Shown here one piece after another: positions 34,145-42,731 of a stretch of DNA of 64,000 bases. Below the pieces are notes generated by a model. The model was given only the letters and a program-made list of their open reading frames with translations, did not search any database and was not told the DNA's origin. The stretch covers positions 558,001 through 622,000 of the forward strand of contig JACJYA010000001.1 of assembly GCA_020636315.1 (NCBI GenBank). Reading direction: 5' to 3'. Position 1 is the first letter of the stretch; every line of letters starts with the position of its first letter. The translations under genes were made by a program, and so were the position numbers. The DNA is from Lewinellaceae bacterium. Its GTDB lineage: Bacteria; Bacteroidota; Bacteroidia; Chitinophagales; Saprospiraceae.

Positions 34145-35008
34145 TTAACTCACCGATCCATACGCCACTGCCTTCTGTCTGGCCGTTCCCAGGCCGTCGA
34201 TGCCCAGCTCAACGACATCTCCCGGCCGGAGATACCGCTGCGGGGTGAGGCCCAGGCCAACGCCAAAGGGCGTGCCGGTGGAAATGATGTCGCCGGGCAG
34301 CAGGGTCATAAAACGGCTGATGTAGCTGACCAGGTGGGGAATGCCAAAGATCAGGTCGGCGGTAGTGCTGTCCTGCATCATCTCGCCGTTGACCGTCAGC
34401 CAGAGCCGGAGGTTGTGGGGGTCAGGAATGTCTTCCCGGGTGGCCAGCCAGGGGCCGACGGGCGCAAAAGTATCACAACTCTTGCCTTTCACCCACTGGC
34501 CGCTCTGTTCCAGCTGAAAGGCCCGCTCGCTGTAATCGTTGTGCAGCAGGTAGCCCGCTACATGCTCCATGGCATCTTTCTCCTCCACATAAGAGGCCTT
34601 TTTACCGATCACTACACCGAGCTCCACCTCCCAGTCCGTCTTCTCGCTTCCCCGGGGAATGACCAGGTTGTCATTCGGGCCGCAGATGGCGGAGGTGGCC
34701 TTGAAAAACAGAACGGGCTCCGGGGGCACCTCCATCTTGCTCTCTTTGGCGTGCTGGGCGTAGTTGAGCCCCACGCAAACGATCTTGGACGGCCGCTTCA
34801 GGGGCGGCCCCAGGCGCGTATCGCGGGAGATGCGCGGGCAGCCTGCTCCGTGCTCCTCCAGCCAGGCGGCCAGGCGCTGAAGGCCATCGCCGCCAAAGAA
34901 TTCTTCATCATAATCTTCGCCGAACCCGGATACGTCCAGCCATTCGCCATCGCCGTTGATGACGCCGGGCCGCTCCCGCCCGGGTTCTCCTGCTCTGATC
35001 AGCTTCAT
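34145..35008 (-). CDS. Fumarylacetoacetate hydrolase family protein (2-keto-3-deoxy-L-fuconate hydrolase-like)
   Basis: A 287-residue FAH-family enzyme that cleaves or hydrolyses an acylpyruvate-type acid. The core reads KIVCVGLNYAQHAKESKMEV, EPVLFFKATSAICGPND, DWEVELGVVIGKKA with the metal-binding acids, then HNDYSERAFQLEQSGQWVKG and IISTGTPFGVGLG. In the non-phosphorylated fucose route such an enzyme makes pyruvate and lactate from the diketo acid produced by the KDF dehydrogenase. It begins six bases after the SDR gene. Ureidoglycolate lyase annotation is common for this family but does not fit the context. Confidence 0.83.
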   Translation of the reverse strand: MKLIRAGEPGRERPGVINGDGEWLDVSGFGEDYDEEFFGGDGLQRLAAWLEEHGAGCPRISRDTRLGPPLKRPSKIVCVGLNYAQHAKESKMEVPPEPVLFFKATSAICGPNDNLVIPRGSEKTDWEVELGVVIGKKASYVEEKDAMEHVAGYLLHNDYSERAFQLEQSGQWVKGKSCDTFAPVGPWLATREDIPDPHNLRLWLTVNGEMMQDSTTADLIFGIPHLVSYISRFMTLLPGDIISTGTPFGVGLGLTPQRYLRPGDVVELGIDGLGTARQKAVAYGSVS

Positions 35009-35014
35009 AGTTTT

Positions 35015-35794
35015 TTAAGTGTTTAGCTTCAGAAATCCCCCGTCAATGGGATAATTCGTGCCGGTGATGAAGGCTGCCTCGTCCGAGCAAAGGAACTGCG
35101 CCAGATAGGCAACCTCCTCCGGCCGCGCCATCCGGCCGATCGGCTGGGTTTTGGAAAGGCGCTCGAACATCTCTTTCTCCTTCCCGGGATAGTTGGCCGC
35201 CAGAAAGCCATCGACAAAGGGCGTATGCACCCGCGCCGGGGCAATGCTGTTGCAGCGGATGTTGTACTCAATATAGTCGCGCGCAACGGTATAGGTCATT
35301 ACCTCCACCGCTCCTTTGGCCATGGAATAGGCAAAGCGGTCGGGCAAACCGATCGAGGAAGCGATGGAGCCCATGTTCAGGATTACGCCCCCCTTCTGCC
35401 GCTTCATGTGCGGAATGGCTGCCCGCATTCCGTTGTAAACCCCTTTGATGTTGACCGAATAAATGCGGTCGAGATCCTCTTCCGAGGTGCCTTCCAGGTT
35501 GCCCACATGGGCGATACCCGCGTTGTTGACCAGAATGTCGAGCCGGCCGGCCTTCGCCACGATCTCTTCGCAGATGCGGATCATCTCCTCCTGCTTCTGC
35601 ACATCGCCGGTGACAGCCTCTGCCTGGCCGCCGGCAGCATTGATCTCCTCCACTACCGTACGAGCCTTGTCTTTATTGATATCGAGCAGGAATACCCGGG
35701 CGCCGGCCCTGGCAAAGGCCCGGCAGATGCTTTCCCCGATCCCGCTGCCGCCCCCGGTGACGAGGGCCGTTTTGTTGGTGAGGGTGAATGGCAT
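35015..35794 (-). CDS. SDR-family sugar or 2-keto-3-deoxy-acid dehydrogenase
   Basis: A 259-residue classical short-chain dehydrogenase, first gene of the sugar operon. The cofactor motif is TGGGSGIG near residue 12; NNAGIAHVG and the Ser/Tyr/Lys triad (NMGSIASSIG, AYSMAKGAVE) follow. The end, FITGTNYPIDGGF, is standard. Asp at FLLDINK favours NAD. It could be L-fucose dehydrogenase or 2-keto-3-deoxy-L-fuconate dehydrogenase, since both are SDRs. The start at 35794 is chosen because the extra upstream frame is not protein-like and the glycine motif then falls at the normal distance. Confidence 0.85.
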   Translation of the reverse strand: MPFTLTNKTALVTGGGSGIGESICRAFARAGARVFLLDINKDKARTVVEEINAAGGQAEAVTGDVQKQEEMIRICEEIVAKAGRLDILVNNAGIAHVGNLEGTSEEDLDRIYSVNIKGVYNGMRAAIPHMKRQKGGVILNMGSIASSIGLPDRFAYSMAKGAVEVMTYTVARDYIEYNIRCNSIAPARVHTPFVDGFLAANYPGKEKEMFERLSKTQPIGRMARPEEVAYLAQFLCSDEAAFITGTNYPIDGGFLKLNT

Positions 35795-35954
35795 GGTGGT
35801 TGGTTTTTGTTTGCTCGTTACCGGGGCTCCCCCCAGCGTTGTTGAAGGGCTAAAGTACGGAATTGTTGGGGGGATAGGGAAGAGTAAAGTATGAAAGTTG
35901 TTTTCCCACAAACTACCCCACCTCCCAAATTCGTTATCCTCCCAAACCCTATTT

Positions 35955-36075
35955 GTACTGACAAGCCAACTTGGGGGCCAGGTGTCAGTACGGTGCATTC
36001 GTATAAAAGTGTATTCGTGCATTCGTCAAACCCTTTGGAAATTATCTTTTTACCCACAAGTTTAATTGTCAGTAC
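35955..36075. promoter_or_regulatory. Repeated TGTCAGTAC sites, candidate operator
   Basis: GTACTGACA at 35955-35963 and TGTCAGTAC at 35983-35991 form an inverted pair, and a third TGTCAGTAC lies at 36067-36075. All fall in the divergent gap between the sugar operon and the VWA-like gene. Such arrays often bind a dimeric regulator. GTGCATTCGT-type short repeats at 35993-36030 lie between the second and third sites. No regulator gene is next to it. Confidence 0.4.
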
Positions 36076-36111
36076 ACCTATTAACTAATTAACTAACCAG
36101 GACCCTTTCCC

Positions 36112-37683
36112 ATGAAAGCAAAAACTCCATTTTTGTTATTCCTCGCCACAGTACTGGCCTACGCCCCCCTCACCGCCCAAACCGACACCATCATTCAGAA
36201 TTACCACCGCGCCGATGCGCCCAAGGCCACCGAGACGCACGTCCAGCTCTCGCTGAAGGTGCTGGACCTGCAGAACCGGGGCGTTCCCAACCTCGACCTG
36301 TGGGTCGTCAACAAAAAGCAGGACAAGGTGTGGTACGGGCAGACCGACCGCGTCGGCGAAGTGGTTTTCCTGCTGCCCCGAGGACAGGTGTTTACCGTCA
36401 ATGCGGCCGATGAGGAAGGCTTTGAGAGCTTCCGGACGATCAACGACGAATTCGTCAGCAGCCGGCTGGCGATCGGCTACAGCCCGAAGGAATATACGGA
36501 AACGATCCGCAACGATACCGTTTATCAGGAGGTGGCCGAAAGCCAGATGCCGACCCGCTCGCGGGTGCTGCTGTGGCTGACGGTGGTGGGCTTCGAAGGG
36601 CAGCCCCACGAAGGCGAGGTGTTGTATTTCAATATGCAGAAAAGCGGCAAAGTGTTCGTCGCAGAGACGGACGCGACGGGCCGCGCCATCCTCATGCTGC
36701 CCAAGGGCGACAGCATTTTTATGAGCACCACCTTTGAGCCCAACGTCACCAGCTTCATCTTCCCCAATGACGACCGGGCGGGCAAACTGCGCCTGCGCTA
36801 CACCACCATCGGCACCAAAGCTATCCTCGCTCGGGAAGCCGAACGGGCACGGCAGGCCGCCATCCGGGATTCCCTCTACCGGCTGGACCGGGTGCGCGAC
36901 AGCATAGCCGCCGAGCACGCTTTGGCCGGAGAAGAGGACTTCCTCCACATGCTGAGTTTCGGCGGCGATCCGGAAAAAGTTAAGGAAAAGATCACATCGC
37001 GGGCTGCCAAAGAGCGGGTGAAGCTGGAAGCGGATGAAAAATACTTCGAAAAGGCGGGCATGGAGATCGAAGCGGCACTCTACCGCAAGAGCGCCGAGTG
37101 GTCCAACAAGGTGATCGTCACCGACATCACAGGCAGCATGTATCCTTATATGGACCAGATCCTGCTGTGGCACGCCCTGGCCCTGGTGCCCGGCGAGCAG
37201 AACCGCTATATTTTCTTCAATGACGGCGACAGCACCCCGGAATCCGAGAAGAAACTGGGCGCCGCCGGCGGGATCTACAGCACTGAGGAAATGAACATGA
37301 ACCAGCTTCTGGAAACCATGAAAAAGGCCATGGATGGTGGCGGGGGCGGCGCCTCCCCCGAGAACGACCTGGAAGCCCTCCTGGAGGGCGTCCGCATGAT
37401 GGGGGAGATCGACGAGCTGATCCTCATTGCGGATAACTACAGCGATGTAAGGGATATCGAACTGCTTACCCAGCTCCGCGCTCCGGTGCGCATCGTACTG
37501 GCCGGCGCCGACTACGGGGTGAACGAGGATTACCTGGCGATCGCTTATGCCACCGGCGGCTCCATACACACGCTGAAAGAAGACATCGATCAGCTGTCGC
37601 ACCTGGCGGATGGGGAAGTATTACGGATCGGCGCTTACCGGTACCGGGTGAACCGGGGGCAGTTCATTCAGTTGTCGGACTGA
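36112..37683 (+). CDS. Secreted VWA-like protein with Ig-like N-terminal domains
   Basis: A 523-residue exported protein with signal peptide MKAKTPFLLFLATVLAYAPL (cleavage near TAQ). Two related beta domains follow (LSLKVLDLQNRGVPNLDLWV at about 45 and LLWLTVVGFEGQPHEGEVLY at about 160), resembling carboxypeptidase-regulatory/Ig-like modules. A charged helical segment (residues 245-320) links to a VWA-type domain with MIDAS-like DITGSM in KVIVTDITGSMYPYMDQILL and LILIADNYSDVRD. Role unknown; it may sense or bind an envelope ligand. No T9SS tail is present. Confidence 0.7.
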   Translation: MKAKTPFLLFLATVLAYAPLTAQTDTIIQNYHRADAPKATETHVQLSLKVLDLQNRGVPNLDLWVVNKKQDKVWYGQTDRVGEVVFLLPRGQVFTVNAADEEGFESFRTINDEFVSSRLAIGYSPKEYTETIRNDTVYQEVAESQMPTRSRVLLWLTVVGFEGQPHEGEVLYFNMQKSGKVFVAETDATGRAILMLPKGDSIFMSTTFEPNVTSFIFPNDDRAGKLRLRYTTIGTKAILAREAERARQAAIRDSLYRLDRVRDSIAAEHALAGEEDFLHMLSFGGDPEKVKEKITSRAAKERVKLEADEKYFEKAGMEIEAALYRKSAEWSNKVIVTDITGSMYPYMDQILLWHALALVPGEQNRYIFFNDGDSTPESEKKLGAAGGIYSTEEMNMNQLLETMKKAMDGGGGGASPENDLEALLEGVRMMGEIDELILIADNYSDVRDIELLTQLRAPVRIVLAGADYGVNEDYLAIAYATGGSIHTLKEDIDQLSHLADGEVLRIGAYRYRVNRGQFIQLSD

Positions 37684-37846
37684 GAGTATGTTTGGAGGCC
37701 AATCTTTGGGCTACGAAGGCCACTTTTTTGGTGATGCTGCGTTACTTTTTTTGTCCGTACCTTCCAGGTACGCACTTCAAAAAGTGCCTTGCCTAACCAA
37801 AAAATTGACACTTCTCGCCTTCAAACCAGGCCTCCAAACATACTCT
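37683..37846. mobile_element. 164-bp palindromic element with 18-bp perfect terminal inverted repeats (MITE-like)
   Basis: The ends AGAGTATGTTTGGAGGCC (37683-37700) and GGCCTCCAAACATACTCT (37829-37846) are exact inverted repeats. The inside is also broadly palindromic, with a central hairpin GTACCTTCCAGGTAC and pairing arms ACTTTTTTGGT and ACCAAAAAAT. It holds no gene. The left end overlaps the last base of the upstream gene's TGA stop. It looks like a non-autonomous element or long REP-type hairpin; a transposase is not in the window. Confidence 0.65.
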
Positions 37847-37895
37847 GAAGGAGTAGTTTGTCATTCAGAAAACTGACTTATCCATATTTTTTCCT

Positions 37896-37925
37896 TGCCG
37901 GGCGCTGGATATTCCTGTAGTTTGG
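37896..37925 (+). promoter_or_regulatory. Bacteroidota-type promoter (TTG-N20-TAGTTTG)
   Basis: TTG at 37896-37898 and TAGTTTG at 37919-37925 are separated by 20 bases, close to the Bacteroidota sigma-A form TTTG-N19-21-TAnnTTTG. It lies 44 bases before the start of the T9SS gene. Confidence 0.6.
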
Positions 37926-37968
37926 GAGGTGTGAATTATATATTCATCACCGCTCTAATTCAATCTGT

Positions 37969-39612
37969 ATGTCTCGTCTGCACCTCTCTCTCGTTTGCCT
38001 GCTTGGCATCATGGCCAGCGCAAACAGCCAGAACACTCTTGAGATCCGCAACAACAACCTCCGGGCATTTCTGAAAAGTAATGGCGCCCTGCTCCCCGAT
38101 ACCGGCATCCATGGGTTTGATTTTGAACAGGAAGGGGAGTTCATTCCCCTCATTCACTACACTGGCCTCTGGCTGGGAGCCAGGGATGTGAATGGCAACC
38201 TGCTTTTCGCTCAAACCCCACAGGGCGGGCGTCCTGGCCCTATCGTGCCTACTCCCGGGTTCAATAAAGCCTGGCAGGTGAATGCTACTGAGATAGCAGC
38301 CCACCGGGCAGACTTTGAGGCCGATGGAGTGGTCGATAACCCCATTGCCGAGATCTATGCCTGGCCGGGCAGAGGCAACACGTTCTTTTTCGATTATAAC
38401 GGTTTCGAACTGCCGCAGGGCCAGGACGCCAACCTCGCTCCCTTCTGGGACGTGGACGGCAACGGGCTGTACAACCCGGACCAGGGCGATTATCCCATCC
38501 TCGGCATCCGCGGTTGCAACATCCCCATCATTCCCACCCAAATGAACTGGACGGTTTTCACCGTAATGGAAAATACGGGCAATCCGATGGACATTTCCCT
38601 GAACGTTTTCTATTTCAGCTGCGAAGAGATGAACCCCCTCAATGAATCCATCTTCACGCATTACAAGATCATCAATTGGGCTGATTTTGCCCCTCCGCTG
38701 CCGGAAACCCGCTGGGGCCTGTTCACCGATGCCGACCTGGGGTGCCCTACCGATGATTATGTGGGTTCCTTCCCGGACCGCAATAGCGCTTATTTCTACA
38801 ATGCCGACAATGAAGATGAAGACTGCCTGATCGTGCAGGGCTTCGGAAGCAACCCGCCCGCGCTGGGCATAAGCCTTTACCGGGGGCCGCTCGGCAATAT
38901 GGGCCAGCCTGTACCACTGCTGGGCGCTATCCCCTTTTTCAACCCCAATTTCGGCAGCTTTCCCCCGGGAGCCACTGACCCCAACACCGCACCGGAGTAC
39001 TTCAACTACCTGCAAGGGAAGTGGCGCGACGGCAGCCCGCTCACCCTGGGCGGCATTGGCTACGGAGGGTCCGAACCGGCCAGCTTTGCCTTCCCGGGCC
39101 TTCCGGACGAAGCCGGCGCCTGGACCGAATGGGAGGAAGGCAACGGCTCCGGCGACCGCCGCGTGCTCATGAGCTATGGATCTTTCGAGATGGCGCCTGG
39201 CGCCGTAAATGAGGTTATTGCCGGCTACACCGTACACCGGGAGGGGGAAGATCACCTGGATCAGGCCCGGGGGCTACGCGATCAACTCGATATGCTCCAG
39301 GCTTATTTCGACAACTGCCTGCAAGTGAATACGGATATCCCGGAGCTCCCGCCTTGCACCCCGGTTATGACGAGCGCCGAAGACGTCCGCCGGGATATCG
39401 TACTGGACGTCACCCCCAATCCGGCGCGGGAAGTGGCTTTTGTAAGAACGGATGCCGTCATTAAGCAGATCGTGCTGTTTGACGCTATGGGCAGGCAGGT
39501 GCTGTCCTCTGCAAAAGCAAGCCTCAACCTGGGGCAACTGCCGCCGGGACTGTACTTCGTACACGTTTGTACTAATCAGGGTATTGCGGTGGAGAAACTG
39601 GTGGTGGAATAA
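37969..39612 (+). CDS. Large secreted T9SS-sorted protein of unknown function
   Basis: A 547-residue exported protein: signal peptide (MSRLHLSLVCLLGIMASANS), then a family often seen in Saprospiria with NNNLRAFLKSNGALLPDTG, IHYTGLWLGARDVNGNLLFA, FWDVDGNGLYNPDQGDYPIL and GLFTDADLGCPTDDYVGSFP. The Asp/Gly-rich DVDGNGLYNPDQGD segment looks calcium-binding. The C-terminal 80 residues are a T9SS type A domain (VTPNPAREVAFVRTD; LPPGLYFVHVCTNQ). No enzymatic motif recognised. Convergent with the TolB-like gene, only four bases apart. Confidence 0.8.
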   Translation: MSRLHLSLVCLLGIMASANSQNTLEIRNNNLRAFLKSNGALLPDTGIHGFDFEQEGEFIPLIHYTGLWLGARDVNGNLLFAQTPQGGRPGPIVPTPGFNKAWQVNATEIAAHRADFEADGVVDNPIAEIYAWPGRGNTFFFDYNGFELPQGQDANLAPFWDVDGNGLYNPDQGDYPILGIRGCNIPIIPTQMNWTVFTVMENTGNPMDISLNVFYFSCEEMNPLNESIFTHYKIINWADFAPPLPETRWGLFTDADLGCPTDDYVGSFPDRNSAYFYNADNEDEDCLIVQGFGSNPPALGISLYRGPLGNMGQPVPLLGAIPFFNPNFGSFPPGATDPNTAPEYFNYLQGKWRDGSPLTLGGIGYGGSEPASFAFPGLPDEAGAWTEWEEGNGSGDRRVLMSYGSFEMAPGAVNEVIAGYTVHREGEDHLDQARGLRDQLDMLQAYFDNCLQVNTDIPELPPCTPVMTSAEDVRRDIVLDVTPNPAREVAFVRTDAVIKQIVLFDAMGRQVLSSAKASLNLGQLPPGLYFVHVCTNQGIAVEKLVVE

Positions 39613-39616
39613 ATGT

Positions 39617-40513
39617 TCAGGGAGACAAAGTGACCTCACAGATCTCAAAATTATCGTCCCGGTAGCCGGTGATAAGCAGCTTTTTGCCATCCGGATGCCA
39701 GTGCGGCAGCGTGTCCCCGTCTTCATTAAAGGTGATGCGCTGCTGCCCTTTCCCGTTCTTTTTCATGATGTAGATCTCCGGGCGGATGCCCTCCATTGAG
39801 GTGACATAGGCGATGCGCCGGCCATTGGCGCTCCAGGACGGGCAGAAGTTGTGCATCGGCCAATGGGTCAGCCGCATGAGCCTGCCGTTTTTCAGTTTCA
39901 TCCGGTAGAGCTCATCGTCTGTGTTATTAGTCTCGTGGCGGGAGAAAAAGAGGATCTCCTTTCCGGAAGGGCTCCACTGCGGATAGACGTTGCGGTACTC
40001 ATCGGTAAAAAGGGCAATACTGCGGCCCTTGGCCAGGGAATAAAGATAGAGGTCAAAGTTTGTTTCGCTCTCCCGGAGTGTATATGCGATCTGTTTTCCA
40101 TCCGGCGAGTATCGGGCGAAAAGCCCGCCATCTATAGCCTTATCCATGCTCATCACCCGGCGCAGGCCGCTGCCATCGGTATTGATCTCGAAAAGGGAGG
40201 TGGCGCCCTCCCGGGTGGACTCAAAAAGCACCTTTCGCCCTTCAGGGCCCCAGCTGGGGCGGCGGCCACCGGCGGGATCTTTCGTTAATTGAAAAAGCTG
40301 CTCGCCATCTTTGTCCATCAAAAAAACATCCCACTTCCCGTTTCGGCCCGATTCGAAGACGATCCATTCGCCATCGGGAGAATAACTGGCATAGCGGTCA
40401 TTGCCCGGGTGGTTCGTGAGATTATGCTCGGGGAATTTTGTCTGGCCGGAGAGCTGTCCGAGGGGCATCATACTGGCCAAACACAACAAGAATGGGGCAG
40501 CGGCGAATAGCAT
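39617..40513 (-). CDS. TolB-like PD40 beta-propeller protein
   Basis: A 298-residue exported protein made of TolB/PD40 repeats. Each blade has the SPDGxxI / W-S-P-x-G-x-x-I pattern, for example RYASYSPDGEWIVFESGRNG, FARYSPDGKQIAYTL, YPQWSPSGKEILFFSR and LPHWHPDGKKLLITG. The start at 40513 gives a signal peptide (MLFAAAPFLLCLASMM); a longer frame upstream is less natural. It is a propeller without the TolB N-terminal domain, so it is probably a periplasmic binding or structural protein and not TolB itself. Upstream are two copies of a dispersed repeat. Confidence 0.82.
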   Translation of the reverse strand: MLFAAAPFLLCLASMMPLGQLSGQTKFPEHNLTNHPGNDRYASYSPDGEWIVFESGRNGKWDVFLMDKDGEQLFQLTKDPAGGRRPSWGPEGRKVLFESTREGATSLFEINTDGSGLRRVMSMDKAIDGGLFARYSPDGKQIAYTLRESETNFDLYLYSLAKGRSIALFTDEYRNVYPQWSPSGKEILFFSRHETNNTDDELYRMKLKNGRLMRLTHWPMHNFCPSWSANGRRIAYVTSMEGIRPEIYIMKKNGKGQQRITFNEDGDTLPHWHPDGKKLLITGYRDDNFEICEVTLSP

Positions 40514-40625
40514 AAAAATGTTTTTCTTGAAAGGTAGTATAAATAAGGAAAAAGAGTTGGGGCGAAAGTTGCTCAAAAAAACCACACAACAGGACAACCT
40601 TCCCTTCCGTTCACTTGTAGGAGAA

Positions 40626-40735
40626 GGGGATAATTCAATTAAGTGTGTCCGCGTCAGGCTAACTTACTGGTTTCCAGCGAGGACATAAACCCAGGAACCA
40701 GAAACAATGAACAGCCCCAGAAAAAGTGCCATCTA
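40626..40735 (+). repeat. Dispersed repeat copy D
   Basis: AATTCAATTAAGTGTGTCCG, then GCTAACTTACTGGTTTCCAG, then CCCAGGAACCAGAAACAATG and AACAGCCCC. Directly followed by copy E. Confidence 0.75.
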
Positions 40736-40890
40736 ATGGGATAGTTCAATTAAGTGTGTCCGCCTTTGGCTAACCTGCTGGTTTCCAGGGAACCAGGAAC
40801 TCAGTCCGTCTTCGTTCCTCAGCGTTCGACTGAGCTCACGCCGAAGTCCGGGTGAAAAACCAGGAACTATGAACACTCTCCATCTAAAAC
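40736..40890 (+). repeat. Dispersed repeat copy E with internal insertion
   Basis: AGTTCAATTAAGTGTGTCCG, CTAACCTGCTGGTTTCCAGG and GAACCAGGAACTCAG match copy A. The sequence is then interrupted by about 55 bases including CGTTCGACTGAGCTCACGCC before resuming CCAGGAACTATGAACACTC and CCATCTAAAACTCC. Confidence 0.75.
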
Positions 40891-40919
40891 TCCGAATCAA
40901 CCATCAACCAAGATAATCC

Positions 40920-41561
40920 ATGGACGCTCTCACCACCGCCTTCGAACTCCAACAGGAACGCGCCAATGCCTGGACTCATGCTCTGGGGCTCGCCCTTAGT
41001 ATAGTAGGCGTACCATTGCTGCTCTTCTATAGCGCTGCCACCAGCGACACCTATCACTGGTGGAGCCTGGCCCTCTTCGGGGTTTCCCTGCTGCTCGTTT
41101 ATTTTACTTCCACTCTATACCACAGTGTTCACCATCCGCGCTGGAAACACCTTTGTCGAAAGGCCGACCACATCAGCATCTATTTCCTCATCGCGGGCAC
41201 GCATACCCCTTTCCTGGTCTATTGTTTTCCGGAGGATACCGGCCGGTTCTACCTGTATCTCGTATGGGGAATGGTGCTGGCGGGGCTGGCCTATAAACTG
41301 TTTTTCTTCGGCCGGTGGGAATGGTTGTCGGTCACGTTCTACCTGGCGATGGGCTGGCTGGGTGTGGTTACCATCCCCCAGGCGATGGAGGCCATGCCGG
41401 AAGCAACCCTGAACGGGGTAGTCCTGGGCGGGCTTTTCTACACAATAGGCGTTATTTTCTACGCCTGGCAAAGGCTGCCGTATCACCACGCCATCTGGCA
41501 CCTGTTCGTTATAGGAGGGAGTGTGAGCCACTTCTGGGCCATCTGGGAGCTGGTGGTGTGA
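40920..41561 (+). CDS. Hemolysin III (PAQR/YqfA) family membrane protein
   Basis: A 213-residue protein with seven hydrophobic helices. Signature stretches are ERANAWTHALGLALSIVGVP, STLYHSVHHPRWKHLCRKAD, HISIYFLIAGTHTPFLVYCF and YHHAIWHLFVIGGSVSHFWA, with His residues placed as in the PAQR metal site. The family is named after a Bacillus hemolysin, but many members are probably membrane hydrolases or stress proteins, so toxicity should not be assumed. Monocistronic, with repeats upstream and a convergent gene downstream. Confidence 0.9.
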   Translation: MDALTTAFELQQERANAWTHALGLALSIVGVPLLLFYSAATSDTYHWWSLALFGVSLLLVYFTSTLYHSVHHPRWKHLCRKADHISIYFLIAGTHTPFLVYCFPEDTGRFYLYLVWGMVLAGLAYKLFFFGRWEWLSVTFYLAMGWLGVVTIPQAMEAMPEATLNGVVLGGLFYTIGVIFYAWQRLPYHHAIWHLFVIGGSVSHFWAIWELVV

Positions 41562-41599
41562 TAGTTATTCGTGATTCGTGGATTCCGAAATGTACCCAA

Positions 41600-42586
41600 T
41601 TAACTGTCCAGAATTCCCAGGTGCAGGATACGCCCTCCTGTCTGATTGATCGGGCTGACGCTCTTACCGATGACAATTCCGTCTTCCGGAGCTTTATACT
41701 CACGGATCAGGTCACCGAAAATATTGCGGAGGGTAGCTACTACTTCTCCGGCCTTCACTTTTTGCGCCACCTGGGGATAAACGGTGAGGATGCCCCCGGT
41801 ATCGGTGTAAAGCCAATAGGAATGCCGGCAGACGACGGCAGGAGTTTCAGGCTCTTCTATGCCCGCATCTGCCATGTTCAGGGCGTGAAGCAGGTTATGG
41901 ATGCCTGTCAGGCCCGAACGTATGAGCCCCTTCTGGAAGGTGTTGGGGTTGCCGACCTCCAGGGTAATGGCGTGTATGCCCAATGCGTCGGCCGCACCGC
42001 GCAGCGTTCCGTCAGATGGGGGGTTGTGCACAATGATCTGGGCGTTCTGCAAAAGGGCCATCTTCCGGGTCTCGGTAGCCGACATATCGGCACGGATGTA
42101 ATAAGAATTGACCCGTCCGAAGCTGGCCGTATGCAGGTCGATGAGGTAATCAAACTTGCTGACGATCCAATTGACGATGCGGTAAGCATACACCTGGCTC
42201 ACATTACCGTTGGGCTTGCCTGGCATGATGTGATTCAGGTCTGCTCCATCGATAAAGCGGCGCCTTTTTCGCAAAAGAGAAGGGATGTTGACCACCGGCA
42301 CGCCAACAATCGTACCCCGCAACTCTCCGGCCTTGACTTCCCGGAAAAGGCGCTGTATGACCGGGATGCCGTTGAGCTCGTTGCCGTGCACAGCCGCCGT
42401 CAATCCAACCACGGGCCCCTCTTCAGTCCCTTTGGCTACGATAATGGGAATGAACACCGGCAACCCCATCCCGTCCGTAACAAGATGTAGTAAGAAGCGT
42501 TGTACTTCTCCGGGAGGGGTGGCTTCCAGGTTGAGCTCTTCTATTACCGGAGCATCATGTTGCAGGATCGAAACGGGGCTTTTCAT
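41600..42586 (-). CDS. Succinylglutamate desuccinylase/aspartoacylase (AstE/AspA)-family zinc hydrolase
   Basis: A 328-residue M14-like zinc deacylase. The zinc ligands lie in AAVHGNELNGI (His, Glu) and in DLHTASFGR (His); a Glu near TLEVGNPNTF is the likely catalytic base. The C-terminal domain (YWLYTDTGGILTVYPQVAQK, then VGEV-like KAGEVVATLRNIFGD) is the usual beta subdomain. It would remove an acyl group from an amino acid or small peptide. ATG 42586 is preferred; an in-frame ATG at 42613 would add nine residues. Substrate unknown; it is not in an arginine (ast) cluster. Confidence 0.85.
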   Translation of the reverse strand: MKSPVSILQHDAPVIEELNLEATPPGEVQRFLLHLVTDGMGLPVFIPIIVAKGTEEGPVVGLTAAVHGNELNGIPVIQRLFREVKAGELRGTIVGVPVVNIPSLLRKRRRFIDGADLNHIMPGKPNGNVSQVYAYRIVNWIVSKFDYLIDLHTASFGRVNSYYIRADMSATETRKMALLQNAQIIVHNPPSDGTLRGAADALGIHAITLEVGNPNTFQKGLIRSGLTGIHNLLHALNMADAGIEEPETPAVVCRHSYWLYTDTGGILTVYPQVAQKVKAGEVVATLRNIFGDLIREYKAPEDGIVIGKSVSPINQTGGRILHLGILDS

Positions 42587-42731
42587 TGCAGGGCCTGGTT
42601 TAAACGTAAACATGAAAATACCTGGACAATTTTAGTCATACCTGATCCGCTTCGGATTTGAAGCGCTGAGGCCATTTTTCCTGGGGTTCCGGATCCATTG
42701 TCAGATGGTTTGATTGTTCTTGTCCAGGCAC

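Noticed and set aside
32962..35794. L-rhamnose catabolic operon
   Set aside because: Possible, because the mutarotase and SDR families overlap, but the lactonase and FAH pairing fits the fucose route better. Substrate was left as likely, not certain.
36136..37602. Open frame of 488 codons on the minus strand opposite the VWA-like gene
   Set aside because: Shadow frame; the plus strand has a signal peptide and a MIDAS-type motif.
37683..37846. Insertion sequence
   Set aside because: The inverted ends are exact, but the element is 164 bp and carries no transposase; at most a non-autonomous element.
39617..40513. TolB of the Tol-Pal system
   Set aside because: Only the propeller repeats are present; the TolB N-terminal domain and neighbouring tol/pal genes are missing.
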